Shown: positions 40,348 to 48,912 of the stretch, piece after piece | Position numbering within the stretch: position 1 is the stretch's first letter | Layout of the letters: each line of letters starts with the position of its first letter | Source of the DNA: Leptospira ryugenii | GTDB taxonomy: Bacteria; Spirochaetota; Leptospiria; Leptospirales; Leptospiraceae | Length of the DNA stretch: 64,000 nt | Direction of reading: 5' to 3' | Assembly: GCF_003114855.1 (NCBI RefSeq) | Contig: NZ_BFBB01000003.1 | Location: forward strand, 189,077-253,076 | Program-made: the position numbers and the translations under genes | Notes under the pieces: generated by a model | Database searches by the model: none | The model's input: only the letters and a program-made list of their open reading frames with translations | What the model was told of the DNA's origin: nothing

Positions 40348-41744
40348 GAGTTCTGGTCACTAATTACATGGCCATCTTCCAAAATCATGCGTATCAGCTT
40401 TGTCATCTCAACAGAGTATTCAACGTCCAAATGTTTTGTAACGCCTTCACAAAAACCATTGATGATAAGGAGTTTGGCATCGTCTTCGCCTAAACCTCTT
40501 GACTGTAGATAAAATAGCTGGTCCTCATCTATTTTGGAAACGGTGGCCTCATAATTTAGCGTTCCATCCTCACCTGATACATCATTGTATGGGTAAGCAT
40601 GGGATTGCGACTTATTGTCCATCATGAGCCCGTCACATTTGATGTGGCTATACGAACCTTTGCTAGAAGGTTCAAATTTGACAAGACCTCTGTAAGAATT
40701 GATGCCTCCGTCGAGAGCAACACCTTTCGCTAATATATTGGATCGGGTATTCTTTCCAACGTGGATGATTCGTGCACCTGTATCTTGGATTTGGCCAGCC
40801 CCTGCAAATGCAAGAGAAAGAACATCACCTGTGGAACCATCTCCTTCTAAAATAATACCTGGGTATTTAATGGTGTTTGCACCAATGTTACAATCTGTCC
40901 AGGTGATATGGGCTCTCTCTTCACAGAGACCACGTTTCACTGTCCAGTTGTACATATTTTTCTTCCAATTTTGGATGGTCGTATAAAAAATCTTGGATTC
41001 TTTTTTGGCAACTAACTCAACTACGGCTGTATGGAAATTGGTACCTTTATCTTGAACGGATGTACATCCTTCGCTGTATTCCAAATGTGCACCCTCATCT
41101 GCGATGAGTAACGTTCGTTCGTATTGTCCGGAACTAGCAGCTGTTACTTTAAAGTATGCTTGTAAAGGCATAGGGGTTTTTATGCCTTTGGGGATGTAGG
41201 CAAAGGAACCACCACTAAAAACACAGGAATTGAGTGCAGAAAATTTATTGTCACCAATAGTAACCACAGTGCCAAGGTATTGGCGCACAAGCTCGGGGTA
41301 TTCTTTCACTGCAGTATCAATGTCGCAGAATATGATTCCGAGATCAGTTAACTCTTTTTTTACATTGGCATAGATCGTCTCGGAGTCGTTCATCGTTTCG
41401 ATGCCCGCTAGGTACTTTCGTTCATGCTCAGGGATTCCCAATTTTTCAAAACTTCTCAATATCTCAGGGTCAACTTCATCCCAAGATTTTTTCTTTTTTT
41501 GGTGGGAGCCTACGTAGTGTACATAGTCATCTAGGTTGATATGGAATTGGGGGATGAAACCCCAAGTCGGCATTGGTTTTTCTAGGTATACCTGGAAGGC
41601 ATTGAGACGAAACTCAGTGAGCCAACCAGGTTCATTTTTTATGTGTGAAATGGACTCAACCACTCGTCTGGTGAGGCCTTTGGGAAAGGAATCAGCGGCG
41701 TAGAACTCTGGCTGTGTATCTTGTATTGCTTCGGTTGTGGGCAT
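40338..41744 (-). CDS. sufB: Fe-S cluster assembly protein SufB
   Basis: Scaffold subunit of the SUF iron-sulphur assembly complex. 468 residues. Landmarks: '[30 protein letters not shown]', '[20 protein letters not shown]', '[20 protein letters not shown]', '[14 protein letters not shown]' and '[39 protein letters not shown]'. The key Cys and the C-terminal Glu/His patch look intact. No sufC, sufD or sufS lies in the window, and downstream is a convergent gene, so any partners are encoded elsewhere. It follows the peroxiredoxin gene by 18 bases. Confidence 0.95.
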   Translation of the reverse strand: MPTTEAIQDTQPEFYAADSFPKGLTRRVVESISHIKNEPGWLTEFRLNAFQVYLEKPMPTWGFIPQFHINLDDYVHYVGSHQKKKKSWDEVDPEILRSFEKLGIPEHERKYLAGIETMNDSETIYANVKKELTDLGIIFCDIDTAVKEYPELVRQYLGTVVTIGDNKFSALNSCVFSGGSFAYIPKGIKTPMPLQAYFKVTAASSGQYERTLLIADEGAHLEYSEGCTSVQDKGTNFHTAVVELVAKKESKIFYTTIQNWKKNMYNWTVKRGLCEERAHITWTDCNIGANTIKYPGIILEGDGSTGDVLSLAFAGAGQIQDTGARIIHVGKNTRSNILAKGVALDGGINSYRGLVKFEPSSKGSYSHIKCDGLMMDNKSQSHAYPYNDVSGEDGTLNYEATVSKIDEDQLFYLQSRGLGEDDAKLLIINGFCEGVTKHLDVEYSVEMTKLIRMILEDGHVISDQNSQS

Positions 41745-41762
41745 GATTCCAGTCTCTCCTGT

Positions 41763-42356
41763 TTAGTTCACAGACGCAAAATAAGCTTTTGATCCAGTAG
41801 GATCCGCTTTCATGGTCTTTTTACCTTCGTCCCAGTTGGCAGGGCAAACTTCACCATGTTTTTCCACAAATTGGAAAGCTTTGATCAGACGAAGTGCTTC
41901 GTCAATATTTCGTCCCACAGGAAGGTCATTGACCGTAGCTTGGCGGATCACTCCATTTGGATCAATGAGAAAGGTTCCTCGTAGGGCAACGCCAGCGTCA
42001 GGGCCAGATTCTACTAATACTCCAAATGATTTTGCGATTTCTTTGGTTTTGTCAGCGATGAGTGGGTATTTGATTTCTCCAATGCCACCCTCTTTTCTTG
42101 CTGTCTTCTTCCAAGCAAGGTGTGAAAATTCACTATCAATGGAAACTCCTAGCACTTCTGCGCCGAGTTTTTTGAAGTCTTCCAATTTTGAATCGTATTC
42201 AATGATTTCCGTTGGGCAAACGAATGTGAAATCGAGTGGATAAAAGAATAGGACCACCCACTTTCCTTTATAATCAGATAGTTTGATTTCCTTAAAAGTA
42301 TCTCCGATGACGGCTACCGCCTTAAAATCGGGTGCTTGCGATGTCACTTGTGGCAT
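41763..42356 (-). CDS. 2-Cys peroxiredoxin (AhpC/Prx1 family)
   Basis: 197 residues, normal length. Peroxidatic Cys in '[16 protein letters not shown]', resolving Cys in '[12 protein letters not shown]', and '[17 protein letters not shown]', '[33 protein letters not shown]' in between. It reduces hydrogen and organic peroxides in the cytoplasm, using thioredoxin or AhpF/AhpD-type partners. ATG 42356 has AAGGAG seven bases upstream, and a PerR-like palindrome lies just upstream of that. It is probably co-transcribed with sufB, which makes sense because peroxide damages Fe-S clusters. Confidence 0.96.
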   Translation of the reverse strand: MPQVTSQAPDFKAVAVIGDTFKEIKLSDYKGKWVVLFFYPLDFTFVCPTEIIEYDSKLEDFKKLGAEVLGVSIDSEFSHLAWKKTARKEGGIGEIKYPLIADKTKEIAKSFGVLVESGPDAGVALRGTFLIDPNGVIRQATVNDLPVGRNIDEALRLIKAFQFVEKHGEVCPANWDEGKKTMKADPTGSKAYFASVN

Positions 42357-42366
42357 GTGTCTCTCC

Positions 42367-42381
42367 TTAGAATTAGTCTAA
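42367..42381 (-). promoter_or_regulatory. PerR/Fur-like operator upstream of peroxiredoxin
   Basis: A 7-1-7 inverted repeat, TTAGACT-A-ATTCTAA on the minus strand. It agrees with the PerR consensus TTATAAT-N-ATTATAA at 11 of 14 positions. It touches the ribosome binding site of the peroxiredoxin gene, a position suited to repression. A second, weaker TTAGATT half-site lies at 42391-42397. Confidence 0.45.
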
Positions 42382-42505
42382 ATTCTCTATTTAGATTCTG
42401 TCTAGAGGTTTTTTGGCAAAGGAATTTGGTTTCTTGGGAAAATTTTTAGAGTGGGAAGGCAAATCGGCTGCTAAAAGCCAATCTACCAGGCAAAAATCCT
42501 TGTGA

Positions 42506-43720
42506 CTAAATGATTTTGGCGATTAGATTCCCACTCCTGGATTTATGCGCGCCTAATTTCTCTTCGATTCTTTTTTTATGTTTTACCGTGATTTGGTTTG
42601 CTTCAATTTTTAGATTTGTATCAGAAAGAAACTCGCGAATCGTTTCAGACTTAATCTTCAATAAACCACACATGTTGCATAACTCCTTCAAAGAGAGAGG
42701 AATGGTAAACGAAGCCTCTGCATTTGTCAGGGAGTTCAAACCTTTACGGATTTCTTGGTCTCGGATCATTTTAAAGACCATTGCATAGAGTCGAATGGTA
42801 GGAGATTCCATTCTTAAAATGATCAATCTTTGGTGGGAGAACCAAATCCTACGAGCAATGCTTTCAAAGATCTTTTGCAGAAGCGACTCTCCGACGGATT
42901 CAAAAATGGTTTCGGGCGTGACACGTAGGATGGTACAGTCTGTATCCGTGATCGCGGAAGCCATACGGGGAGCACTCTCGATGAGAGACATCTCGCCAAA
43001 AATTTCCCCAGCCGATAGAGAATCGATTACGTATTCGATGCCACGTACGATGCTAAACAACTTCACGTTCCCTTTTAAGACCACAAAGATGTCTTGGTCC
43101 ATTTCATCTTGTAAGAAGATCACCTCTCCCTGGGCAAGGTCCATTTTCTGGCTAGTCCATCGCAGTGGTCGCTCTGGATTGGGGATGGTTTTCAGTAAAT
43201 CCTCTGCTTCCTTCTGGAAGGATGGTTGGGGGTTTTGTTTTGCCCAATCCAAAAATCGAAATAAAGAATGCGAAGCAAGCTTTGGTTTTTGCCATTCTAA
43301 ATAGATTTTCGCATTTTGAATCAATTTCTCTGGATGGTTGGATCGATCAGCAGGTAAATTTGCTTTGGAAAGATTTTTTTGTAGTGCTCTTAACTCTTGG
43401 GAATATAATTTTAAAATCTTTAGCGCAAGGTCCTTGTGTTCTTTTAAATAAGAACCTAACATACGTATGGGGATTTGTAATAATTCAACTTCGGTATCAG
43501 CAAACAAGGTAACCAAGTATCGATGCTCTGTAAGAGCCGAAACTAGGCCAAAACTATCGCCAGGTTCGTAATAGCGGAGATCGTGGTCGATCTGGATATG
43601 CTCCGAATCAACAGAAACTCGGCCGTTCTTCACAATGAAAAACAAACCAGGGTTCACTGCGTTCTGAACGACGATGGCCGCTCCCTTAGGGTACTGATTG
43701 ATTTTAATTGTATCGTTCAT
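42506..43720 (-). CDS. CRP-like regulator with two cyclic-nucleotide-binding domains
   Basis: 404 residues. The first cNMP-type beta-barrel (about 1-115) is degenerate: 'PGLFFIVKNGRVSVDS', 'YYEPGDSFGLVSALTEHRYLVTLFA'. The second (about 190-300) is well conserved: 'DIFVVLKGNVKLFSI', 'SAGEIFGEMSLIESAPRMASAITDTDCTILRV', where the E-x-x-L...A-P-R-x-A block resembles a cAMP phosphate-binding cassette, with Pro-Arg-Met in place of RtA. The C-terminal 90 residues look like a winged helix ('IPLSLKELCNMCGLLKIKSETIREFLS'). It may read cAMP made by a cyclase such as the one at 20465-21118. DNA binding is inferred from the fold only. Confidence 0.82.
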   Translation of the reverse strand: MNDTIKINQYPKGAAIVVQNAVNPGLFFIVKNGRVSVDSEHIQIDHDLRYYEPGDSFGLVSALTEHRYLVTLFADTEVELLQIPIRMLGSYLKEHKDLALKILKLYSQELRALQKNLSKANLPADRSNHPEKLIQNAKIYLEWQKPKLASHSLFRFLDWAKQNPQPSFQKEAEDLLKTIPNPERPLRWTSQKMDLAQGEVIFLQDEMDQDIFVVLKGNVKLFSIVRGIEYVIDSLSAGEIFGEMSLIESAPRMASAITDTDCTILRVTPETIFESVGESLLQKIFESIARRIWFSHQRLIILRMESPTIRLYAMVFKMIRDQEIRKGLNSLTNAEASFTIPLSLKELCNMCGLLKIKSETIREFLSDTNLKIEANQITVKHKKRIEEKLGAHKSRSGNLIAKII

Positions 43721-43749
43721 GAACTTCGCTATCCTATTTGAATAGAATT

Positions 43750-46137
43750 CTAACCACCTTTAGCCATCAAGAACTTCTCCATAAATTCGGTGATGTCTCG
43801 GATGTTTCGATTGATCATCTTTCTAAGTTCTGGTGGAATATTTTGGGACTTGATAACTCGATAATAATTGAGTGCGTTTTTCAGCATCTTCCTTCTAGCA
43901 AATTCTTGAGCCTTCATGAGCATAGGTTTGTATTTATAATATGAGTACTCCATGATAGAGTAATTTTTTGAGAGCCTAAATGCATGGGGTATCTTACTAA
44001 AATCATAAGTAAGGGTCAAAAAAGGTGCATCATCTGCTTCTGGCGGCTTTAATTCGAGAACCCCATGGATGACCTTTTCAGGCTCTTCTTCCAGTTTTTT
44101 GGACATTTCGTCCGAAGATTCCTTTGGCTCGGAAATCTCACCTAATTCACCATCTACGAGTTCAATTTCGGGAGGTTCTGCATCAGGATCAAATTCCTCT
44201 TCCGCTTCCTCTGTTTTTTTAACTCCTCTCTCGCGGTACAATTCTTCAGGTTCTGGCAAACCAATCTTGAGGGCCTCTTCTTGAGGTCTGGCACCACTTC
44301 CTGTTAACTCAACCTGAATGGGTTCATCTGTTTCAATGACAGTTTCCGCTTTCGCTTTTTTGGGATCTATGGCATCGGGAAGGCCTATCAGAGGAGCGTT
44401 TGGATCGGGAGGAATTTCTGCTTGTACGGGATCTGGTAAATCTAATTCTTTTCGAAGTGCTTCCGTGGTTTTGTCAAACCAATCATCTTCTTTTTCAATC
44501 CATTCATCTTCTTTTTTTGGCTCTTCTTCAACAGCACTTTCCGGCAAATTCAACTTAGGCGGAGTTGGTGGGAAGAAGGGAGAAAGCATATCATTGAGAG
44601 AGGGACTTGGAAAATCCTCCAATGCCTTTGCTTTTTCATTTAACTTTTCTAATGCTTTTTCTTTGAGATATTCTTCTCTCTTTTTGAAAAGGTCTACCTT
44701 TCGTCTATCTTCACCAGAACGACGGTCTTTACGTCCCGCCTTGTTCTCCCGTCGATCAGGGTTTTTTCTCCTCTCTCCTCCTATCCTTCGGTCGACTAAG
44801 GGAAGTCCTCTGAATTCCTTCCACTCATCAGAAAAGAAGGTGTCTTCAGGAAGTTCTAAGTCGGAGATTTCTTTATTCGGAAGATCTTGTTTGGCTTGTT
44901 CTAATTGCTTTGCTAATTCCTCACGGCGTTTCTTTTCTTCTGCTTCTTTATTTTCAAGGTCAGGAAGTCCCAAATTTTGGTTTGGTACTGCTTGGGACCC
45001 AGGTAGAAAAAGAGGGCCAACAACACCTGGCATAGCACCCGGTACTCCCGATGGAAGGGTAGCACCTTCTGGACTCATCAAACCTCTGTTTAATGATTTC
45101 AGCAAACTTTCATAGTTTTTCTTTTCTTGGCTCGGGTCTCCACCAGGATAATCAGAAATAGGTGGTGCTTCTTTTAAAAACTGATAGATTACTGGGTGCA
45201 GAAATTCTGGGCTAGTAGCACTCCCTGCAGCTCCTGAATTTGGCAGCGAAATGGGTGGGTTTGCGGCACTCTGCTGTGTTTGCCCTGGAGAAGAGCTCTG
45301 GGCAAACTGTATGGCTTTGGCTATGGAGTCAGCAAACACCTCCGCCACTTCTCGCATGGCACCCACAAAATCAGAGAGGCCTGATTCAGATTTCGGTGCC
45401 TCTTCACGTTGAACAGGCGTTTTGTCCTTTCCCTTTTTTTTAGGAGGCGGGCTTGGTTGGCTATCAAGAAAGTCTTCTAAATCCGAGATATTCTGTTGGA
45501 TTTTGTTTTTAATATCCTCATCTGGGATACGATCACCTGTTCTTTGGTAGATCTCAATTGCGTCGTCTATGAAATTTCTTTCTGCAAGAGCCTCCGCATT
45601 CATCAAAGGACGTCTATGAAAGGAATACTTTGAGTTCTTAGAGATGATGTCATCTACAGGGAAGGAGATATCAGGGCTATCTTTGGGTGGACTCTGTTTA
45701 GTCTGGGTTTTTGGTTCTTCCCCATACTCGCCTAAAGGGAGTTCTTCGAGAGAAGGTTTGCTCTTTTCTTCCTTTCGGTTCCTGCGCCTACGAGCGGATG
45801 GACTTTCCTCTTCCTCTTTTGCACCATCCTCCAACCAATCTTGAAGGGATGGGGAATCAGGAGATAGGGCCTTTGCTTCTCCTAGGCCTTGTTTCTTTGC
45901 TTTGTCCGGACTTGTTTGGAAGGGAACTTCCGCTCCCCTGCCCCCTAAAGGACTTTTCCCACGGGAAGGCTCTGGGCTTGAGGGGCTTTTTGGGCTCTCG
46001 GATTTTCTTTGGTTACGTCTACGAGAGCGAGCACTGGTCTCTTCTTCGGGACCCTCGGATGCTGGATTTTTGATCACATTATAGAGCCCGGCTCCTGCAC
46101 CCGAAAGGCCAAGTAACATCATTAGTGTTGTGATCAT
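43750..46137 (-). CDS. Large low-complexity protein with duplicated helical module
   Basis: 795 residues, family not recognised. An N-terminal hydrophobic helix (TTLMMLLGLSGAGAGLYNVI) is followed by long Pro/Ser/Glu/Lys-rich disordered stretches. Two structured segments stand out, one at about 165-225 ('YSFHRRPLMNAEALAERNF', 'ISDLEDFLDS') and one at about 728-790 ('YKPMLMKAQEFARRKMLK', 'IRDITEFMEKF'); they look homologous. A very basic block near 455-485 has repeated D-R-R units (DRRIGGERRKNPDRR, DRRSGEDRRK). Base composition and strand are like the neighbours. It is 29 bases upstream of the CRP-like gene. A membrane-bound scaffold or adaptor is a guess. Confidence 0.75.
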   Translation of the reverse strand: MITTLMMLLGLSGAGAGLYNVIKNPASEGPEEETSARSRRRNQRKSESPKSPSSPEPSRGKSPLGGRGAEVPFQTSPDKAKKQGLGEAKALSPDSPSLQDWLEDGAKEEEESPSARRRRNRKEEKSKPSLEELPLGEYGEEPKTQTKQSPPKDSPDISFPVDDIISKNSKYSFHRRPLMNAEALAERNFIDDAIEIYQRTGDRIPDEDIKNKIQQNISDLEDFLDSQPSPPPKKKGKDKTPVQREEAPKSESGLSDFVGAMREVAEVFADSIAKAIQFAQSSSPGQTQQSAANPPISLPNSGAAGSATSPEFLHPVIYQFLKEAPPISDYPGGDPSQEKKNYESLLKSLNRGLMSPEGATLPSGVPGAMPGVVGPLFLPGSQAVPNQNLGLPDLENKEAEEKKRREELAKQLEQAKQDLPNKEISDLELPEDTFFSDEWKEFRGLPLVDRRIGGERRKNPDRRENKAGRKDRRSGEDRRKVDLFKKREEYLKEKALEKLNEKAKALEDFPSPSLNDMLSPFFPPTPPKLNLPESAVEEEPKKEDEWIEKEDDWFDKTTEALRKELDLPDPVQAEIPPDPNAPLIGLPDAIDPKKAKAETVIETDEPIQVELTGSGARPQEEALKIGLPEPEELYRERGVKKTEEAEEEFDPDAEPPEIELVDGELGEISEPKESSDEMSKKLEEEPEKVIHGVLELKPPEADDAPFLTLTYDFSKIPHAFRLSKNYSIMEYSYYKYKPMLMKAQEFARRKMLKNALNYYRVIKSQNIPPELRKMINRNIRDITEFMEKFLMAKGG

Positions 46138-46231
46138 ATCATTAGGGCCTATCTTATTTTCGAGGATCTAGACCCTAGAATTGAGTTGGTTTCTTGAGAA
46201 ATCCAATCCTTTCTTAGGAAAAAAGGGCTGA

Positions 46232-46244
46232 ACTGACCATCAGT
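46232..46244 (+). promoter_or_regulatory. Short palindrome before the thioesterase promoter
   Basis: ACTGA-CCA-TCAGT lies 11 bases upstream of a TTGACA element (46256-46261). Length and symmetry are like TetR-family operators that control fatty acid genes. No matching regulator is in the window. Confidence 0.25.
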
Positions 46245-46255
46245 CCATTTTGTGC

Positions 46256-46284
46256 TTGACAGGGGCAATTTTTTTTTCTGTTAT
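46256..46284 (+). promoter_or_regulatory. Sigma70-like promoter of the thioesterase gene
   Basis: TTGACA at 46256-46261 and TGTTAT at 46279-46284 with a 17-base spacer. The -35 is perfect and the -10 matches 4 of 6. The predicted start of transcription would fall at or next to the ATG at 46291. Confidence 0.45.
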
Positions 46285-46290
46285 GGTGGC

Positions 46291-46695
46291 ATGAAATCCG
46301 TAGCCAAAAAAAATCTAAGCTTCGCCTCCAGCCCAGACAACGGAGATGGTTTGCAGTTGAAGATCACCTTTGACGAGGATACAAAAACTGCGTTCGGGGA
46401 CTACACCTGCCCGGACAAGTACCAAGGTTTGCCGGACCAAATCCATCCAGGGATCATTTCCACGATCCTAGATGAGATCATGATGAAAATCAATGAAGCA
46501 ATGAATTTCGAGACCACCACAGGGGAGCTCACCATTCGGTTCCTACAACCTGCCAAGGTCAATGAACCCCTCCACTTGCGCGGTTGGTTCGTAAAGAAAA
46601 ACAAAAAAATCATAGAGAATCGTGCTGAAATCGAAAATGAGATCGGCAAAATAGTGGCTCGCGGAAAAGGTAAATATATAGAAGCTGAAGACTAA
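46291..46695 (+). CDS. PaaI-type hotdog-fold thioesterase
   Basis: 134 residues from ATG 46291 ([11 protein letters not shown]). The hotdog pattern is visible: '[33 protein letters not shown]' with the conserved H-x-G-x-x-x-x-x-x-D-E of active PaaI/YbgC-like thioesterases, then '[53 protein letters not shown]'. It should hydrolyse an acyl-CoA; the chain is unknown. There is no ribosome binding site before this ATG, and the promoter sits immediately upstream. The tRNA-Leu gene begins eight bases after the stop. Confidence 0.87.
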   Translation: MKSVAKKNLSFASSPDNGDGLQLKITFDEDTKTAFGDYTCPDKYQGLPDQIHPGIISTILDEIMMKINEAMNFETTTGELTIRFLQPAKVNEPLHLRGWFVKKNKKIIENRAEIENEIGKIVARGKGKYIEAED

Positions 46696-46703
46696 GCCAA
46701 TAA

Positions 46704-46790
46704 GCCGATGTGGTGGAATTGGTAGACGCAGTGGATTCAAAATCCACCGATGGCAACATCATGCCGGTTCGATTCCGGCCATCGGTACCA
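46704..46790 (+). tRNA. tRNA-Leu (anticodon CAA)
   Basis: 87 bases. Acceptor GCCGATG pairs with CATCGGT (one G-U), then A and an encoded CCA. The anticodon stem-loop GTGGA-TTCAAAA-TCCAC gives anticodon CAA, reading UUG. A long class II variable arm (GATGGCAACATC) and T arm GCCGG-TTCGATT-CCGGC complete it. Class II structure and anticodon agree on leucine. Confidence 0.96.
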
Positions 46791-46799
46791 ACTTAATCG

Positions 46800-47555
46800 C
46801 TAAACTCTTCTCTTTGCCTCAATAAAGAAGTCTTTTTCAATCTGGTCTATGGCTCGTATGATCAGATGCATCTCCTCCAAACGCAAACTCTCAAAAAGTT
46901 TTTTCCCTTCTTCCAGGATGCCGATTCCCAGGCGAATGGCCTGGCAATCGTCCTCGGAATATATCTGCGGTTTGCCTTTCATCCGTTCTAAGACGTTTTT
47001 CATTATCAAGATAATCTTCTCTACCAATGTTTGGTCAGTGAATATCTGAAATAAGCTTGTGATGTCTTCTCGAAAATCATCCGCATCTTTTTCAGGAATT
47101 CTACTTAGAATTCTTTGGAATCCATCTTCAGATTCCAAAGGATCACCAAACTTTGCTTCTTCGTCTGTGGCCTTGAGTAAAATTTCTTCAAAGTGGTGTG
47201 CTGTCACATATGCTTGTAAGGCGGAGATACCAGCCTTCAGTGCCTTTGGGAAGTGTTTCCCGAACTGAAATATAGAAGAAGCTAGATTGCCAAGTATTCC
47301 CCATAGTTTACTAGGGCTGTGTACAAAACTTGCTAAGGATTGAAAGGCAGCATCCAATCGTTTTCTTTCTTCGTATTCAGGGTAGAGATAGTCCAAGAAA
47401 AATTGTATCAAAGAATCAATTGTTTTACGGGGGATCTTTTGGAATTGTGGGTATCTTTGCAAACGATCTTCCGAATAACGAAAGATAAGTGCCTTTTGGT
47501 AAACTTCGATCAATTTAGGAAAATTTGGATTTTGAAGGGTATTGTTTTGGCTCAA
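46800..47555 (-). CDS. Hypothetical helical protein
   Basis: Not recognised. 251 residues from a TTG at 47555 whose first bases overlap the amidase stop (TTGA) and which has AGGAAG about 10 bases upstream; the frame is open 14 codons further but inside the amidase gene. No signal peptide or membrane helix is obvious, apart from a moderately hydrophobic stretch ('LWGILGNLASSIFQFGKHFPKALKAG'). Predicted mostly helical, with acidic segments ('ATDEEAKFGDPLESEDGF'). It ends nine bases from the tRNA on the other strand. Coupled to the amidase, so a link to cell wall or division is possible but unproven. Confidence 0.72.
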   Translation of the reverse strand: MSQNNTLQNPNFPKLIEVYQKALIFRYSEDRLQRYPQFQKIPRKTIDSLIQFFLDYLYPEYEERKRLDAAFQSLASFVHSPSKLWGILGNLASSIFQFGKHFPKALKAGISALQAYVTAHHFEEILLKATDEEAKFGDPLESEDGFQRILSRIPEKDADDFREDITSLFQIFTDQTLVEKIILIMKNVLERMKGKPQIYSEDDCQAIRLGIGILEEGKKLFESLRLEEMHLIIRAIDQIEKDFFIEAKRRV

Positions 47556-48877
47556 TCTTTTACTACTTCCTGGAAATAATTTTGGTATCGTTCCCAATTG
47601 ATCCTAAGTCCTTTGGGATGGATAGGGATACTTTTATTTTTTTTGATCTCTAATCCAGCAAACAAAGAATAGATGCCTACAGCCAAAGAAATGGCTACTT
47701 CTTTTCGGTTTTTGGTCAAATGGGAAACATCTCTTTTTCGATTGATATATCCGATCTCTAGAAAGGCACAAATCGCATTGGTATAGGTAGGCAAACTGTA
47801 GGTAGAAATATACGGCTTTTGGATGGGCCCTACATCAGGGAATGCCCCAGTCCGTTTCTGGATCTGCTCCCTTAGACCATATTGCACAAAGCGCATCAAT
47901 TCTTTGGAAGCGAAATGATTGTCTCCACCAAATCCTTCCCGACCACCTTCTCTACGCCATGATTCCTGTTTGCCTTTTTCTCTTTCCCAAAATTTTCCTT
48001 CTGGTTGAAAAAGTGCATGTGACTTGGCATAAGGGCCTTTGCCATTGGAGGCTGCAATTTTTTCCCATCCTTTTTCATCCGCATAGGACCAACTAATCAT
48101 GTTTTGGCGGTATCCTTCAAACTGATCGAGGAGAGTTTTTTTGCCTGAACGATCTGTCCAATAACCGTGAAAGTAAATCCATGCATCAATGACTGCGTTC
48201 TCCAGTTTACTATGGCCGGAAGCAAATACCAACCAATCCGACCAAGGCAAAGAATTGAATTTAGATGCTTTTTTCTTTCCCTCCGAAATTTCCTTTAACA
48301 AAACAAAGGTATTATAACCAGGGGTTAGAACGGCCGCCATGCCACCTTCCTGTCCCTTACTTGCGGGATTCATATGCAAGGAGACTACTAAATGAGGCTT
48401 TTTTTCATTGATAAGCGATATCCTTCCTTTTTTTCTTTCACCAGTCTTTTTATCAGGATAATCATACAAACGATAGGCGGCATTTGGATCTGAGGAATTT
48501 GGATCGTCCTCATAATTGGATTTCCTAGTGAGATTGGATTTGATGATGATACGTTTCCATTTTTTTGATTTAGAAAAATGGGAGAGGTAGGTTTCAAATT
48601 GTTTCCAACCTTCCTCTGTCTCGGTCAAACGTAAAATCTGGTCCAACTCCAAAGCAAGTGGTAACATAATGCCACGTTCCGTTTCTTTGTCGTTCTCTGT
48701 GCCTTGTTTGTATTTTTCTAAATAGGTTTGAGAAATGGAGTCATACTTATCTCCATGTTCTGAAATAGGCTCTTTTGCGACCCCGCCGTGACCTGCGTCC
48801 ACAACGACTGTATACACTGGATTTGCAAAGGCGGATGAACTGAGTGAAAGAAAAATCGAAAATAAAAAAAGTTTCAT
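47552..48877 (-). CDS. N-acetylmuramoyl-L-alanine amidase (Amidase_3)
   Basis: 441 residues. A signal peptide (LFSIFLSLSSSAFA) exports it to the periplasm. Zinc ligands: His of 'VVVDAGHGG', Glu of 'NDKETERGIMLPL', His of 'HLVVSLHMNP'; the catalytic Glu is in 'AICAFLEIGYINRKRD'. The catalytic domain has several inserts ('SNYEDDPNSSDPNAAYRLYDYPDKKTGERKKG', the region around 200-340), making it more than twice the length of a minimal Amidase_3 domain. It cleaves the amide between MurNAc and the stem peptide. A hairpin separates the ribosome binding site from the ATG; see findings. Confidence 0.9.
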   Translation of the reverse strand: MKLFLFSIFLSLSSSAFANPVYTVVVDAGHGGVAKEPISEHGDKYDSISQTYLEKYKQGTENDKETERGIMLPLALELDQILRLTETEEGWKQFETYLSHFSKSKKWKRIIIKSNLTRKSNYEDDPNSSDPNAAYRLYDYPDKKTGERKKGRISLINEKKPHLVVSLHMNPASKGQEGGMAAVLTPGYNTFVLLKEISEGKKKASKFNSLPWSDWLVFASGHSKLENAVIDAWIYFHGYWTDRSGKKTLLDQFEGYRQNMISWSYADEKGWEKIAASNGKGPYAKSHALFQPEGKFWEREKGKQESWRREGGREGFGGDNHFASKELMRFVQYGLREQIQKRTGAFPDVGPIQKPYISTYSLPTYTNAICAFLEIGYINRKRDVSHLTKNRKEVAISLAVGIYSLFAGLEIKKNKSIPIHPKGLRINWERYQNYFQEVVKD

Positions 48878-48881
48878 AACG

Positions 48882-48906
48882 TAGGCTGAGGTTATCTCTC
48901 AGCCTA
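48882..48906 (-). promoter_or_regulatory. Hairpin between ribosome binding site and start codon of the amidase gene
   Basis: Minus strand: TAAGGAAAA, then a perfect 9 bp stem TAGGCTGAG/CTCAGCCTA with loop AGATAAC, then CGTT and the ATG. The AAGGA overlaps the upstream stop codon. Linear distance from GGA to ATG is over 30 bases; with the stem folded out it is about 7. No T-run follows, so it is not a terminator. Confidence 0.6.
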
Positions 48907-48912
48907 TTTTCC

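Noticed and set aside
44318..45115. 265-codon plus-strand frame inside the 795-residue gene
   Set aside because: Antisense shadow of a low-complexity region; Ser/Phe/Gly composition reflects the reverse complement of Lys/Glu/Pro codons.
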